Source: Gordonia sp. KTR9 (GTDB lineage Bacteria; Actinomycetota; Actinomycetes; Mycobacteriales; Mycobacteriaceae). From it: DNA of 64,000 nucleotides. Both the position numbers and the translations under genes were made by a program. Below the pieces are notes generated by a model. The model did not search any database, was not told the DNA's origin, and saw only the letters and a list, made by a program, of their open reading frames with translations. Within the stretch, counting starts at the first letter, position 1; each line of letters starts with the position of its first letter. The DNA is taken from assembly GCF_000143885.2 (NCBI RefSeq), contig NC_018581.1:372001-436000 (forward strand). Direction: 5' to 3'. Below are positions 20,480 through 29,566 of this stretch, piece after piece.

Positions 20480-21186
20480 CAGTTGTACGACCTCCTCCGG
20501 TCGGGCGGGTCGATGCGGGTTCCCTTGTATTCCACGGGGACTCCGCCGAGCGGGTAGTCCTTCCGCTGGGGATGCCCCTCCCAGTCGTCGGGCATCTCGA
20601 TCCTGGTCAGAGATCGATGGCCGTCGAAGACGATGCCGAAGAAGTCGTAGGTCTCGCGTTCGTGCCAGTCGTTGGTCGGGTAGATGTCACAGATGCTCGG
20701 GATGTGCGGATCGGCGTCCGGGGCCGCGACCTCGAGCCGCACTCGTCGACCGTGCGTGAGCGATGCGAGGGGATAGACGGCGTGGAGTTCCCGGTCCGCA
20801 TCGCCGGGGTAGTGGACACCGCTGACCCCCAGGCAGAGTTCGAAGCGCAGGGCGGGCGCATTGCGAAGAGCCAATGCAACGGCCGGGAGATGCCGGCGCA
20901 CAACGTGGATGGTCATCTCGTCGCGAAAGACCACGACCTTCTCGATCGCGTCGTCGTGACGATCGCCCAGTTCGTCTCGCAGGCGATCGGCGATCTCGTC
21001 GAAGTAGCCGCCGTACGGACGGGACGAGCTGGGCGGCAGCGTGACCGGCCGGACCAGCCCGCCGTATCCCGACGTGTCGCCGGTTCCGGGCGGGCCGAAC
21101 AGGCCGTGCCGGACGCCGATCTGTTCGGAATCGGGGGGCGGAGGCGCCGGATTCTCGGGATCCTGGTGGCCTGCGGGCGTCGTCAT
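20479..21186 (-). CDS. nuoC: NADH-quinone oxidoreductase subunit C
   Basis: 30-kDa peripheral subunit, 235 aa, which docks NuoD and NuoB. The N-terminal about 60 residues are Pro/Gly-rich and variable. The core holds [24 protein letters not shown] and the closing signature [11 protein letters not shown] at 21186 overlaps the nuoB stop by ATGA. Confidence 0.96.
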   Translation of the reverse strand: MTTPAGHQDPENPAPPPPDSEQIGVRHGLFGPPGTGDTSGYGGLVRPVTLPPSSSRPYGGYFDEIADRLRDELGDRHDDAIEKVVVFRDEMTIHVVRRHLPAVALALRNAPALRFELCLGVSGVHYPGDADRELHAVYPLASLTHGRRVRLEVAAPDADPHIPSICDIYPTNDWHERETYDFFGIVFDGHRSLTRIEMPDDWEGHPQRKDYPLGGVPVEYKGTRIDPPDRRRSYN

Positions 21187-21737
21187 CGGAGCAACCCCTT
21201 GAGCTCGATCGTCGGGGTGGCCTGGAGGGCTGCGCGTTCGGCCGCCCAGATGGCCTCCTCGCGGTTGACCCCGAGCGGCATCTCCTGGATCTTCTCGTGC
21301 AGTTTCAGAATCGCGTGCAGCAGCATCTCCGGACGCGGCGGGCAGCCCGGCAGATAGATGTCGACGGGGACCACGTGGTCGACGCCCTGGACGATCGCGT
21401 AGTTGTTGAACATCCCGCCAGACGACGCGCAGACTCCCATGGCGAGAACCCATTTGGGTTCCGGCATCTGATCGTAGATCTGCCGCAGGACGGGTGCCAT
21501 CTTCTGGCTGACCCGGCCGGCGACGATCATGAGGTCGGCCTGACGTGGCGATGCCCGGAACGCCTCCATGCCGAAGCGTGCGAGGTCATAGCGCCCCGAC
21601 GTGGTGGCCATCATCTCGATGGCGCAGCAGGCGAGCCCGAATGTCGCCGGCCACAGCGAGCCCTTGCGCATGAAGCCCGCCAGATCCTCGACGGTGCTCA
21701 GCAGGAATCCGCTGGGGAGTTTCTCCTCGAGTCCCAT
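21183..21737 (-). CDS. nuoB: NADH-quinone oxidoreductase subunit B
   Basis: Carries the terminal N2 4Fe-4S cluster that reduces quinone, 184 aa. Ligands are in [21 protein letters not shown] and [10 protein letters not shown]. It also has the [14 protein letters not shown] segment. ATG at 21737 is preceded by a strong AAGGAGG (seen as the complement of cctcctt at 21747-21753). Confidence 0.97.
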   Translation of the reverse strand: MGLEEKLPSGFLLSTVEDLAGFMRKGSLWPATFGLACCAIEMMATTSGRYDLARFGMEAFRASPRQADLMIVAGRVSQKMAPVLRQIYDQMPEPKWVLAMGVCASSGGMFNNYAIVQGVDHVVPVDIYLPGCPPRPEMLLHAILKLHEKIQEMPLGVNREEAIWAAERAALQATPTIELKGLLR

Positions 21738-21777
21738 GGGTGACCTCCTTGCCGGTGTCGGATCGTGCGAAAAGCTC

Positions 21778-22182
21778 TCAGTCCCAACTCAGTCCGCCGC
21801 GGCGCCATTCGTAGGCGTACGCGACGGACACGTTGACGATGAACAAGAGCATGGCCATGAGGCCGAACCACCCGAGTGAGTCGAAGGCAACGGCCCACGG
21901 GTAGAGGAACACGATCTCGATGTCGAAGATGATGAAGAGCATCGCGGTGAGGTAGTACTTGACCGGCACGCGCTGGACCGAACCGGTCGCCACGGCGCCG
22001 CCCGCGGTGCGTCGCGTCGGGTAGAGCAGGCTCTGTTCGACCGGCTCGATGCCGCATTCGTAGGGCTCGAGTTTGGCGCGGTTGTACCGTTTCGGACCGA
22101 TCGCGATGCCGATGAAGACGCTGAAAACGGCAAACGCCACGCCGATTGCCCCGAGGATCATGATCGGGACGTAGGCGTTCAA
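21778..22182 (-). CDS. nuoA: NADH-quinone oxidoreductase subunit A
   Basis: Small membrane subunit and first gene of the nuo operon, 134 aa with three transmembrane helices. The diagnostic [10 protein letters not shown] loop follows helix 1, and [17 protein letters not shown] is in helix 2. A TTG start at 22182 is chosen because the homologous start (MN-x-Y-x-PI) aligns there and GAGGAGG is about 10 nt upstream. No ATG or GTG is available in frame nearby. Confidence 0.94.
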   Translation of the reverse strand: MNAYVPIMILGAIGVAFAVFSVFIGIAIGPKRYNRAKLEPYECGIEPVEQSLLYPTRRTAGGAVATGSVQRVPVKYYLTAMLFIIFDIEIVFLYPWAVAFDSLGWFGLMAMLLFIVNVSVAYAYEWRRGGLSWD

Positions 22183-22307
22183 AGCGCGGACCCCTCCTCG
22201 CTTGTGGCGACCGGAGTGCACCTGTTCGGTGCGGCCGGCCCGGGTGTTCGTCCTATCCGCGCCGGCTGCCGATCTGGTCCGCCAGTACGAATGTGAGCTG
22301 CAACACA

Positions 22308-22336
22308 AGCCTAGGTGAGTGTGTGGCGCGAGTCAC
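22308..22336 (-). promoter_or_regulatory. Candidate nuo operon promoter
   Basis: Reading the minus strand upstream of nuoA, GTGACT (complement at 22331-22336) and TAGGCT (complement at 22308-22313) are separated by 17 nt, matching a degenerate sigma-A promoter. A start near 22301 would give a leader of about 120 nt before nuoA. This rests on motif spacing alone. Confidence 0.35.
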
Positions 22337-22342
22337 TGTTTT

Positions 22343-22750
22343 CTAGAGTTCGGCGTTTCCGACCATCTCGACGAACGCACGGGGCAGGGCGATCGGATCG
22401 ACCGGCAGCACGGACACGGCGTCGGCGCGCGACCAGTCCGCGAGCCACCGGTCGTCGGCGCGCCCGAGGAGGACGAGCACCGGCGGGCTGGGATCGAGTT
22501 CGTCCTTCATCTGCTTGGCCAGGCCCATGCCGCCGGCCGGGGTGGCCTCGCCGTCGGCGATCACGGCGTCGATGACACCGGCGTCGAGCTGCGCGAACAC
22601 CATTGGGGCCGTGGCGACCTCGATGTAGCTGACGGGCGGGATCCCGGGGTCCGGGCGGCTGCCGATCGCGCCGATGACCTGGGCGCGGGTCTGCGCGTCG
22701 TCGGAATAGACCAGCACTCGCAGGGCCCGCGCAGACTGGGAGTGGGTCAC
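22343..22750 (-). CDS. Orphan receiver-domain protein (Rv3143-like)
   Basis: A 135-aa protein made almost only of a CheY-like receiver fold and without an output domain. The acidic pair (SDD, residues 16-18) and likely phospho-acceptor D66 (IADGEA) are present. The conserved Thr/Ser and the Lys after beta-5 are replaced (VLVLLGR and VLPVDP), so phosphorylation chemistry may be altered. It sits directly upstream of nuoA, as Rv3143 does upstream of nuo in M. tuberculosis, suggesting a conserved link to respiration. No histidine kinase is nearby. It starts with GTG at 22750. Confidence 0.82.
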   Translation of the reverse strand: MTHSQSARALRVLVYSDDAQTRAQVIGAIGSRPDPGIPPVSYIEVATAPMVFAQLDAGVIDAVIADGEATPAGGMGLAKQMKDELDPSPPVLVLLGRADDRWLADWSRADAVSVLPVDPIALPRAFVEMVGNAEL

Positions 22751-22834
22751 GGTTGCGATGCTACAACCCGACGCGCTCGCGATCTGGGGAAAACGTGCGC
22801 GCTATGTGCACATGTCCGCCACGGATCGGGTGGA

Positions 22835-23911
22835 TCAGTGTTCGGTGGAGAAGCCCACGCGGCGACGGTGCACCTCGAGCGCGAAGGTCACCAGCGAATC
22901 GATCAGGTCCGGGTACGACACGCCGCTCGCTTCCCACAGTTTGGGATACATGGACCCCGGGGTGAATCCGGGGATGGTGTTGACCTCGTTGAGCAGCCAG
23001 CCACGGCCGGACTCCTCGTAGAAGAAGTCGACGCGGGCCATGCCGCTGCACCGCATCGCGGTGAACGTCTTCGCCGCGAGTTCGCGAACCTCGGCGGCCG
23101 CCGAGTCGGACACCGGGGCGGGGATGACGAGCTGGGCGGCGCCGGTGACGTACTTGTCCTCGTAGTCGTAGAACTCGCTGCCGGGCTTGATCTCGCCCGG
23201 CACCGAGGTCTCGGGTGCCGTGTCGCCGAGAACGGCGACCTCGATCTCGCGACCGGTCACCGCCTCCTCGATGATGACCACGTTGTCGTAGCGGAGCGCG
23301 AGGTTCACCGCCGCGTCGAGTTCGGCCTCGTCGTGCGCCTTGGTGATGCCCACCGACGAGCCGAGGTTCGCCGGCTTGACGAACACCGGGAGCCCCAGGG
23401 CGTCGATCGCGCGGGCGGTGACGGTCTCCGGGTCGTCGACGCCGTCGCGGAACTCGACCCAGCGGCACTGCGGGATGCCCGCCTGCTCGGCGACGATCTT
23501 GGCCATCGCCTTGTCCATGCAGACCGCCGACGACAGCACACCGGCGCCGACATAGGGCAGCTTGAACAGCTCGAGCATCCCCTGGATGGTGCCGTCCTCG
23601 CCGTGCGGACCGTGTAGAAGCGGGAGGACGACCGTGATGGCCTCGTCGGCGTGACCTCGCAGTTCGGTCAGCGGGTCGACGGCGGTCCCGGCGACCTCGA
23701 GGGTGTCGGGGAGCGGCGTCCCGTCGGCGATGGCCGCGATCGCCTTGTCGTTGCGAAGCCACGCCCCGTCCTTGGCGATGCCGATGGGGACCAGGTCGTA
23801 TTTGGCCCGGTCGGCGGCGGCCAGGACGTGCGCCGCGGTGACCCGCGACACATCGTGCTCGGCGGAGACGCCACCGTAGAGAACCACCAGACGCAGCAGC
23901 CGAGAAGACAT
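22835..23911 (-). CDS. ddl: D-alanine--D-alanine ligase
   Basis: Cytoplasmic ATP-grasp enzyme making the D-Ala-D-Ala dipeptide for peptidoglycan, 358 aa. The N-terminal glycine-rich VVLYGGVSAEHDVS, the HGPHGEDGTIQGMLEL motif, the ATP-grasp lysine region (VFVKPANLGSSVGITKA) and the C-terminal VNTIPGFTPGSMYPKLW are all present. ATG at 23911 is used; longer frames run into intergenic DNA. It is divergent from murF, whose product adds this dipeptide to the UDP-MurNAc-tripeptide. Confidence 0.95.
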   Translation of the reverse strand: MSSRLLRLVVLYGGVSAEHDVSRVTAAHVLAAADRAKYDLVPIGIAKDGAWLRNDKAIAAIADGTPLPDTLEVAGTAVDPLTELRGHADEAITVVLPLLHGPHGEDGTIQGMLELFKLPYVGAGVLSSAVCMDKAMAKIVAEQAGIPQCRWVEFRDGVDDPETVTARAIDALGLPVFVKPANLGSSVGITKAHDEAELDAAVNLALRYDNVVIIEEAVTGREIEVAVLGDTAPETSVPGEIKPGSEFYDYEDKYVTGAAQLVIPAPVSDSAAAEVRELAAKTFTAMRCSGMARVDFFYEESGRGWLLNEVNTIPGFTPGSMYPKLWEASGVSYPDLIDSLVTFALEVHRRRVGFSTEH

Positions 23912-23989
23912 GACTGTCACGATACGGCCCCTTGCGATCGGGCTCTCGCCGTGTGCGGGGCGGCAGTGCTCGTCGGCTAGCGTGAGACC

Positions 23990-25303
23990 GTGCATTTCAG
24001 AGCGAGCGAGGTCGCGCAGGCCGTGGGCGGGGAACTCCTGGGGCCCGACGTGCAGATCGACGGGGCGAGTATCGACTCGCGGAGCATCCGGCCGGGTCAG
24101 CTGTTCGTACCGATCGTGGCCGAGCGCGACGGCCACGACTTCATCCCGGCGGCCATCGACGGCGGGGCCGGCGCCTACCTCACCTCACGGACCGATCCGG
24201 TCGGCGGAACCGCCATCCGCGTCGCCGACACCGCATTCGCGCTCGCCGACCTCGGGCGGGCCGTCCGCACCCGGATCCCCGATCGCGTGGTGGGCATCAC
24301 CGGCTCGGTCGGCAAGACCTCGACCAAGGATCTGCTCGCCGGAGTTCTGGGCACCACCTATCGGACCGCGGCCAGCGAGAAGTCGTTCAACAACGAGCTC
24401 GGACTCCCGATCACCCTCGCCGCGGCCGCCGACGACGTGGAGGCGGTGGTCCTCGAGATGGGCGCACGCGGAATCGGGCACATCGACCTGCTGTGTTCCA
24501 TCGCGCATCCGACGGTCGGCGTCATCACCCGCGTCGAGGGCGTCCACCTGGAGCTGTTCGGCGACATCGAGTCCGTCGCGCGCGCGAAAGGTGAACTGGT
24601 CGAGTCGCTACCGGCCGACGGGATCGCGGTGCTCAACGCCGACCATCGGTACGTCGCGGCGATGGCGGACCGCACCTCGGCTCGCGTCCTGCGCTATGGA
24701 CTCTCACCGGACGCCGATGTGTTCGCCTCCGACATCGTGATGGACGACGAACTACGCGCGTCGTTCCGGCTGCACACCCCGTGGGGATCGACCGATGTCC
24801 GGTTGGGCGCACGTGGCGAACATCAGGTCCCCAACGCGCTGGCCGCCGCGGCTGCCGGCGGCGGTCTCGGGGTCGCTGTCGAGGACATCGCGACCGGCCT
24901 GCTCGGTGCGCAATTGTCCGGCCTGCGAATGGAACTGACGACCTCGTCGCGCGGCGTGGTGGTGCTGAACGACGCCTACAACGCGAACCCGACGTCGATG
25001 TCGGCGGCACTACGGTCGCTGGCCGCCCTGCCCGCGACGCGACGGGTGGCAGTCCTCGGCACCATGGCCGAACTCGGCGCCGACTCACCCGCCCAGCATC
25101 ACGCGATCGCGCTCGAGGCCCGTGACCTCGGGATCGAGGTCATCGCGGTCGCCGAGGCCGGTTACGGCGACTCCGCCCGGCACGTCTCCGACGTCGACGG
25201 CGTGGCGGCCGAACTCGGCACCCTCGAGGAGGGGGCCGCGGTGCTGGTCAAGGGCAGTCGGGTCGCCGCGCTCGAGCGCGTGGCGCAGGCACTGCTGGAC
25301 TGA
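23990..25303 (+). CDS. murF: UDP-N-acetylmuramoyl-tripeptide--D-alanyl-D-alanine ligase (MurF)
   Basis: Mur ligase of 437 aa that attaches D-Ala-D-Ala to the muramyl tripeptide. Domain 1 (FRASEVAQAVGGELLG), the central P-loop GITGSVGKTSTKDLL and the C-terminal LNDAYNANPTSMSAALRSL are all visible. It is at the short end for MurF. It starts with GTG at 23990. Other Mycobacteriales carry murF in the dcw cluster, so this copy next to ddl may be a second paralogue. That cluster is outside the window, so this cannot be tested here. Confidence 0.9.
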   Translation: MHFRASEVAQAVGGELLGPDVQIDGASIDSRSIRPGQLFVPIVAERDGHDFIPAAIDGGAGAYLTSRTDPVGGTAIRVADTAFALADLGRAVRTRIPDRVVGITGSVGKTSTKDLLAGVLGTTYRTAASEKSFNNELGLPITLAAAADDVEAVVLEMGARGIGHIDLLCSIAHPTVGVITRVEGVHLELFGDIESVARAKGELVESLPADGIAVLNADHRYVAAMADRTSARVLRYGLSPDADVFASDIVMDDELRASFRLHTPWGSTDVRLGARGEHQVPNALAAAAAGGGLGVAVEDIATGLLGAQLSGLRMELTTSSRGVVVLNDAYNANPTSMSAALRSLAALPATRRVAVLGTMAELGADSPAQHHAIALEARDLGIEVIAVAEAGYGDSARHVSDVDGVAAELGTLEEGAAVLVKGSRVAALERVAQALLD

Positions 25304-25331
25304 GGGGTTTCGACAAGCTCAACCGGCAGGG
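25304..25331. repeat. Short intergenic motif with GGTTTCGACAAGCTCAACCGG
   Basis: The gap between the convergent murF and gad genes is nearly filled by a GGTTTCGACAAGCTCAACC-type sequence. Such sequences recur in many actinobacterial genomes, from recall. Only one copy is seen here, so repeat status is inferred. Confidence 0.3.
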
Positions 25332-26756
25332 TCAGTGGTGGAAGTGTGACCCGTCGCCCTCGCGCGGCATCGGGCTCTCGAGGCGGTCGAGGAACTGCAC
25401 CTCGGTCTCGATGTCCGCGATGAGTGCACGCGCGAGATCGTGACTGAGCCCGGCGCGCACGACGATTCGCTGCACGGTCAGGTCGGCGAGGTCGTCGGCC
25501 ATCGGGTAGGCGGGAACCAGCCAGCCCTTCATGCGCAGCCGGTCGGACAGGTCGTAGAGATTCCAGTTCTCGGTGTGCCCGGCCTTCAGTTTCCACGCGA
25601 AGACCGGGATGGTGTCGCCCTTGCTCACCAACTCGAGCCCGTCGATCTGGGCGATCTGCGAGGAAAGCCATTGCGCCACATCGAGGGAGCCCTGCTGGAC
25701 CTGGGTGAACCCGTCCCGGCCCAGCCGCAGGAACATGTAGTACTGCAGCAAGACCTGGGCGCCGGGTCGGGAGAAGTTGAGCGCCAGCGTCGGCATGTCA
25801 CCGCCGAGGTAGGAGCAGTGGAACACCATGCTCTCCGGTAGTGCTTCGGTGTCGCGCCACACGATCCACCCGACGCCCGGGTACACGAGACCGTACTTGT
25901 GGCCGGAGGTGTTGATCGAGACGACACGGTCGACCCGGAAGTCCCATTCGAGGTCGGGCTGGCAGAAGGGGGCGATCATCGCACCCGACGCACCGTCGAT
26001 GTGGATCTTCACGTCGAGGCCGGTGTCGGCCTGGATCTCGTCGAGCTTGGCCGCGATCGCGGTCACCGGCTCGTACATGCCGGTGTAGGTCTGCCCCATG
26101 ATGGCGACGACCCCGATGGTGTTCTCGTCCACGTACTTCTCGAGTTCGTGACCGTCGAGGACGAGGTGGTCGGGACTGATCGGCACCCACTTCGGCTCGA
26201 CCTCGAAGTAGTTGCAGAACTTCTCCCAGCAGACCTGCACCGCCGTCGACAGCACGATGTTGGGGTTCTCGGTCGACTTGCCCTCGGCGCGGCGCCGCGT
26301 CTGCCAGTGCCGCTTGAGGGCGAGTCCGCCGAGCATGCACGCCTCCGACGACCCGATCGTCGAGGTGCCGATGGCATTCTCGACGTCGGGGTTGTGCCAC
26401 AGGTCGGCGAGGATGCGCCAGCACCGGTCCTCGATCGCGGCGGTCTGCGGATACTCGTCCTTGTCGATCATGTTCTTGTCGACGGTCTCGGCATACAGCT
26501 TCTGCGCCTCGCCGTCCATCCATGTCGAGACGAAGGTCGCGAGGTTCAGTCGCGCATTGCCGTCGAGCATCGCCTCGTCGTGGACGATCTGATATGCCGT
26601 CTCCGGCAACAACATCGAGTCACTGAGCGAGAACTTGGGGAGCTCGGTGGCCTCGCCCGTCCGGGTGAAGACGGTCCGCAACGACATCGCATCGCCGATG
26701 TTGGTCGTCGCGCGCGCTCCGCCGGATTGGTTGTGGACGCCCTCGTCAGTGGTCAT
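25332..26756 (-). CDS. gadB: Glutamate decarboxylase
   Basis: PLP-dependent decarboxylase converting glutamate to GABA with uptake of one cytoplasmic proton, 474 aa. The PLP lysine lies in SINTSGHKYGLVYPG. The GSSEACMLGGLALKRHW and HIDGASGAMIAPF cofactor-binding segments are also typical of Gad. No GadC-like antiporter is adjacent, so a full acid-resistance exchange system is not evident here. The ATG at 26756 is chosen over an upstream TTG. No clear Shine-Dalgarno is seen. Confidence 0.93.
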   Translation of the reverse strand: MTTDEGVHNQSGGARATTNIGDAMSLRTVFTRTGEATELPKFSLSDSMLLPETAYQIVHDEAMLDGNARLNLATFVSTWMDGEAQKLYAETVDKNMIDKDEYPQTAAIEDRCWRILADLWHNPDVENAIGTSTIGSSEACMLGGLALKRHWQTRRRAEGKSTENPNIVLSTAVQVCWEKFCNYFEVEPKWVPISPDHLVLDGHELEKYVDENTIGVVAIMGQTYTGMYEPVTAIAAKLDEIQADTGLDVKIHIDGASGAMIAPFCQPDLEWDFRVDRVVSINTSGHKYGLVYPGVGWIVWRDTEALPESMVFHCSYLGGDMPTLALNFSRPGAQVLLQYYMFLRLGRDGFTQVQQGSLDVAQWLSSQIAQIDGLELVSKGDTIPVFAWKLKAGHTENWNLYDLSDRLRMKGWLVPAYPMADDLADLTVQRIVVRAGLSHDLARALIADIETEVQFLDRLESPMPREGDGSHFHH

Positions 26757-26807
26757 GAACAGCAAATCTAACTCACCACAGACGAGGGCGCGGGCCGATG
26801 ATGATCA

Positions 26808-27575
26808 TCATCGGCGCTGCTCGGCGTTTGCGCGGATCACCTCCCGCAGGTACACGGCCAGGCCGGGAGCCTGGGCGTCGTAGTGTTCGGTGAAGCGCGG
26901 ATCGGCGACGTACATGTCGGCCAGGCAGACCTGCATGTCGTGGTCGCAGTCGTAGAAGCGGCCGATCTGTGCGCGGTGCTCCTCGGCGAGTGAATTCGCC
27001 TCGGCGGTGCCGGGTGTCACCCCGCGACGCATCGCCTCGGCGAGACGGCGCTCGAGATCGTCGGTCTCGTCCTTGATCCGCTGCCAATCGTCCTTGGAGT
27101 ACTGGGCGGACCGCTTCTGGCTCTGCGTCCACGCCTCGGTGTTCCCCCAGCGCTCCTCGGCTTCGGCGGCGTACTCGTCCCCGAGCCAGTCGTCCCCGAA
27201 GATCTCGGCCTGCTCACTCGCCGACAGCGAGATGCCCTCGTTCTTGGCGTTCATCATCTCCTCCAGTGCTGCGACCATCCGGAGCAAGCGGTCGATCCGG
27301 TCGGTGAGGAGCGCACGCTGGGTCTGCAGATGACTCAGCGGGTCCGCATCGGGGTCGTCGAGCAGGGTCGCGATCTGCTCGAGGGAAAAGCCCAGCTCTC
27401 GATAAGTGAGTACCTGGTGGAGTCGTTCGACGTCGGTGTCGTCGTACACCCGGTATCCGGCCGGGGTCCGGCCGGATGGCTCGACCAGACCGATCTGGTC
27501 ATAGTGGTGCAGCGTGCGGATGCTGACGCCGACCATGCCGGCGACGACACCCACGGTCAGCTCCCGGGCATCCAT
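26808..27575 (-). CDS. MerR-family regulator with TipAS ligand-binding domain
   Basis: TipA-like regulator, 255 aa. The N-terminal MerR helix-turn-helix (VGVVAGMVGVSIRTLHHYDQIGLVEP, then SGRTPAGYRVYDD) is followed by a coiled-coil dimerisation helix (about 75-105). The C-terminal TipAS domain (about 115-250: EIFGDDWLGDEYAAEAEERWG) in this family binds thiopeptides or other amphipathic drugs. ATG at 27575 is used; a GTG at 27602 is also possible. No drug-efflux gene is adjacent, so its target is unknown. Confidence 0.88.
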   Translation of the reverse strand: MDARELTVGVVAGMVGVSIRTLHHYDQIGLVEPSGRTPAGYRVYDDTDVERLHQVLTYRELGFSLEQIATLLDDPDADPLSHLQTQRALLTDRIDRLLRMVAALEEMMNAKNEGISLSASEQAEIFGDDWLGDEYAAEAEERWGNTEAWTQSQKRSAQYSKDDWQRIKDETDDLERRLAEAMRRGVTPGTAEANSLAEEHRAQIGRFYDCDHDMQVCLADMYVADPRFTEHYDAQAPGLAVYLREVIRANAEQRR

Positions 27576-27654
27576 CTTCGAAGTGTGCTTGTCCTCGCTC
27601 ACATCGACAACCCTGCTGCCTGACGTCACGTGAGGGTCAAGCCCGCTAAGCCGA

Positions 27655-28161
27655 TCAGGGTGCGAAACCGATGACCGCGGTGCCCTTCTGGCAGGCGGCG
27701 AGGACGCCTTCGAGCTGGGATGGTGCGCAGGTCCATCCGGCCACCGACTGCTGCTGGCCGCTCGCGATCTTCGGGCCGTACTGGGCGGCGATGCTCGTCG
27801 CCGAGTCGCAGGCGACGTCGCCGGCGAGGATCAGCACGCGCAGCGCGCCGTCGGGGCCGGGGATGGTGCCGCAGGTGGTGTCGGAGTCGTCGGACTGTGT
27901 CGCGCTGGAGGTCGGCGTCGATGACACGGGTTTGCGACCGGGGACCACCGGAGGCGAGGTGGCGGGTTGTTCGGCGGACTGCTGTCCCGACTCCGCGGTG
28001 CCGGCCTGGGTGGTCGACGACGCGGTGGTCACGTCCTGTTCCGCCCCGCATGCGAGGAGCGTCGACATCGCCGCGGCGAGGCCGACGGCCGCCGCGGCGA
28101 CCCTGATCGTTCGGCGAGAGTGGCTCGTGGTGGCACCGGTGGGACGAGTTCTGCGCGACAT
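27655..28161 (-). CDS. Small putative lipoprotein of unknown function
   Basis: A 168-aa protein not recognised. It has a basic N-terminus, a hydrophobic helix and a lipobox LLAC (about residue 38), so it is probably membrane-anchored on the outer face. A Ser/Thr/Gln/Pro-rich linker (about 40-95) leads to a C-terminal domain with four Cys (CGTIPG, VACDSA, WTCAPS and LAACQKG) that could form two disulfides. It is divergent from tgt with a 91-bp gap. Confidence 0.65.
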   Translation of the reverse strand: MSRRTRPTGATTSHSRRTIRVAAAAVGLAAAMSTLLACGAEQDVTTASSTTQAGTAESGQQSAEQPATSPPVVPGRKPVSSTPTSSATQSDDSDTTCGTIPGPDGALRVLILAGDVACDSATSIAAQYGPKIASGQQQSVAGWTCAPSQLEGVLAACQKGTAVIGFAP

Positions 28162-28252
28162 GGTTCACCACCGTAGCGAATGGGATGCCACCGGCCGAAC
28201 AGGTTGCCGGTGCCTCGCGCCGGTTTGGGGTGGGCGCCCTCGACCTGCGAAG

Positions 28253-29527
28253 ATGCTGGACGTGAGCAGTACCGGAACCGATATCGCCGACCCGACCTAC
28301 GTCGTCGGCACCACCCTGGCCGGCACCCGCGGGCGCACGGGGACGATCACCACACCGCACGGACCGATCCGCACCCCTGCGTTCGTTCCCGTCGGTACCA
28401 AGGCGACGGTCAAGACGGTCCTGCCGGAATCTGTCTCCGCCCTCGGCGCCCAGGCGGTGCTCGCCAATGCCTACCACCTGTATCTACAGCCGGGGCCCGA
28501 GATCATCGACGCTGCCGGTGGGCTCGGGGCGTTCATGAACTGGCGGGGTCCCACCTACACCGACAGTGGCGGCTTCCAGGTCATGTCGCTGGGTGCGGGG
28601 TTCAAGAAGGTCATCTCGATGGAGGCCACCGGCACCCCCGACGACGACCTCACCGCCAACGGCAAGGAACGGCTCTCGCGGGTCGACGACGACGGGGTGA
28701 CCTTCAAGTCGCACCTCGACGGGTCGGCCCACCGGTTCACGCCGGAGGTGTCGATGCAGATCCAGCACCAGCTCGGGGCAGACATCATCTTCGCCTTCGA
28801 CGAGCTGACCACGCTGATGAACACCCGCGAGTACCAGGTCAATTCGCTGGAGCGAACCCGCCTGTGGGCGATTCGGTGCCTCGACGAACACAACCGGTTG
28901 AGTGTCGAGCGTGCGCACCGTCCCCAGCAGTCGCTGTGGGGTGTCATCCAGGGCGCCCAATACGAGGCCCTTCGTCGCAAGGCGGCCCGCGATCTCGTCG
29001 CGTTGAGCGAGGCGGACCGCGCGGTCGGCGGAAAGGGTTTCGGTGGCTACGGCATCGGCGGGGCGCTCGAGAAGGACAACCTCGGCACGATCGTCGGCTG
29101 GGTGAACGACGAGCTCCCCGAGGACTCGCCGAAACACCTGCTCGGGATCAGTGAACCCGACGACATCTTCACCGCCATCGAGAACGGTGTGGACACCTTC
29201 GACTGCGTGTCGCCGACCCGGGTCGCCCGCAACGGCGCGATCTATTCACTCGACGGCCGGTACAACGTCACCAATGCGAAGTACCGCAGCGACTTCCGGC
29301 CGCTCGACCCCGAGGTCGAGAATTACACGTCGCAATACAGCCGGGCCTACCTGCACCATCTGTTCAAAGCCAAGGAGGGGTTGGGTGCAACCCTGGCGAC
29401 ATTGCACAACGTGTCCTTCATCGTCACCCTCGTCGACCGTGCCCGCGAAGCCATCGAGAACGGCACCTACACCGAGTACCGCGACGAGTTCCTGCGCCGC
29501 TACTACGGAGCTTCCCGGAATTCATGA
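28253..29527 (+). CDS. tgt: tRNA-guanine transglycosylase homologue lacking zinc cysteines
   Basis: TIM-barrel base-exchange enzyme family that inserts queuine or its precursor at G34 of tRNA; 424 aa. The catalytic landmarks TDSGGFQVMSLG and DCVSPTRVARNG are intact. The zinc loop that normally reads as a CxCxxC cluster is instead PEVENYTSQYSRAYLHHL. The three Cys positions are taken by V355, N357 and S360 or neighbours, although the His of LHN (H385) remains. The substrate loop is GGYGIGGALEK rather than the bacterial GGLAVGE. ATG at 28253 or GTG at 28262 could start translation. Its activity and substrate are therefore uncertain. Confidence 0.85.
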   Translation: MLDVSSTGTDIADPTYVVGTTLAGTRGRTGTITTPHGPIRTPAFVPVGTKATVKTVLPESVSALGAQAVLANAYHLYLQPGPEIIDAAGGLGAFMNWRGPTYTDSGGFQVMSLGAGFKKVISMEATGTPDDDLTANGKERLSRVDDDGVTFKSHLDGSAHRFTPEVSMQIQHQLGADIIFAFDELTTLMNTREYQVNSLERTRLWAIRCLDEHNRLSVERAHRPQQSLWGVIQGAQYEALRRKAARDLVALSEADRAVGGKGFGGYGIGGALEKDNLGTIVGWVNDELPEDSPKHLLGISEPDDIFTAIENGVDTFDCVSPTRVARNGAIYSLDGRYNVTNAKYRSDFRPLDPEVENYTSQYSRAYLHHLFKAKEGLGATLATLHNVSFIVTLVDRAREAIENGTYTEYRDEFLRRYYGASRNS

Positions 29528-29566
29528 TCTCGCCCACCGCGTCGGTGTTGTCGTGACCGGCGGTGT

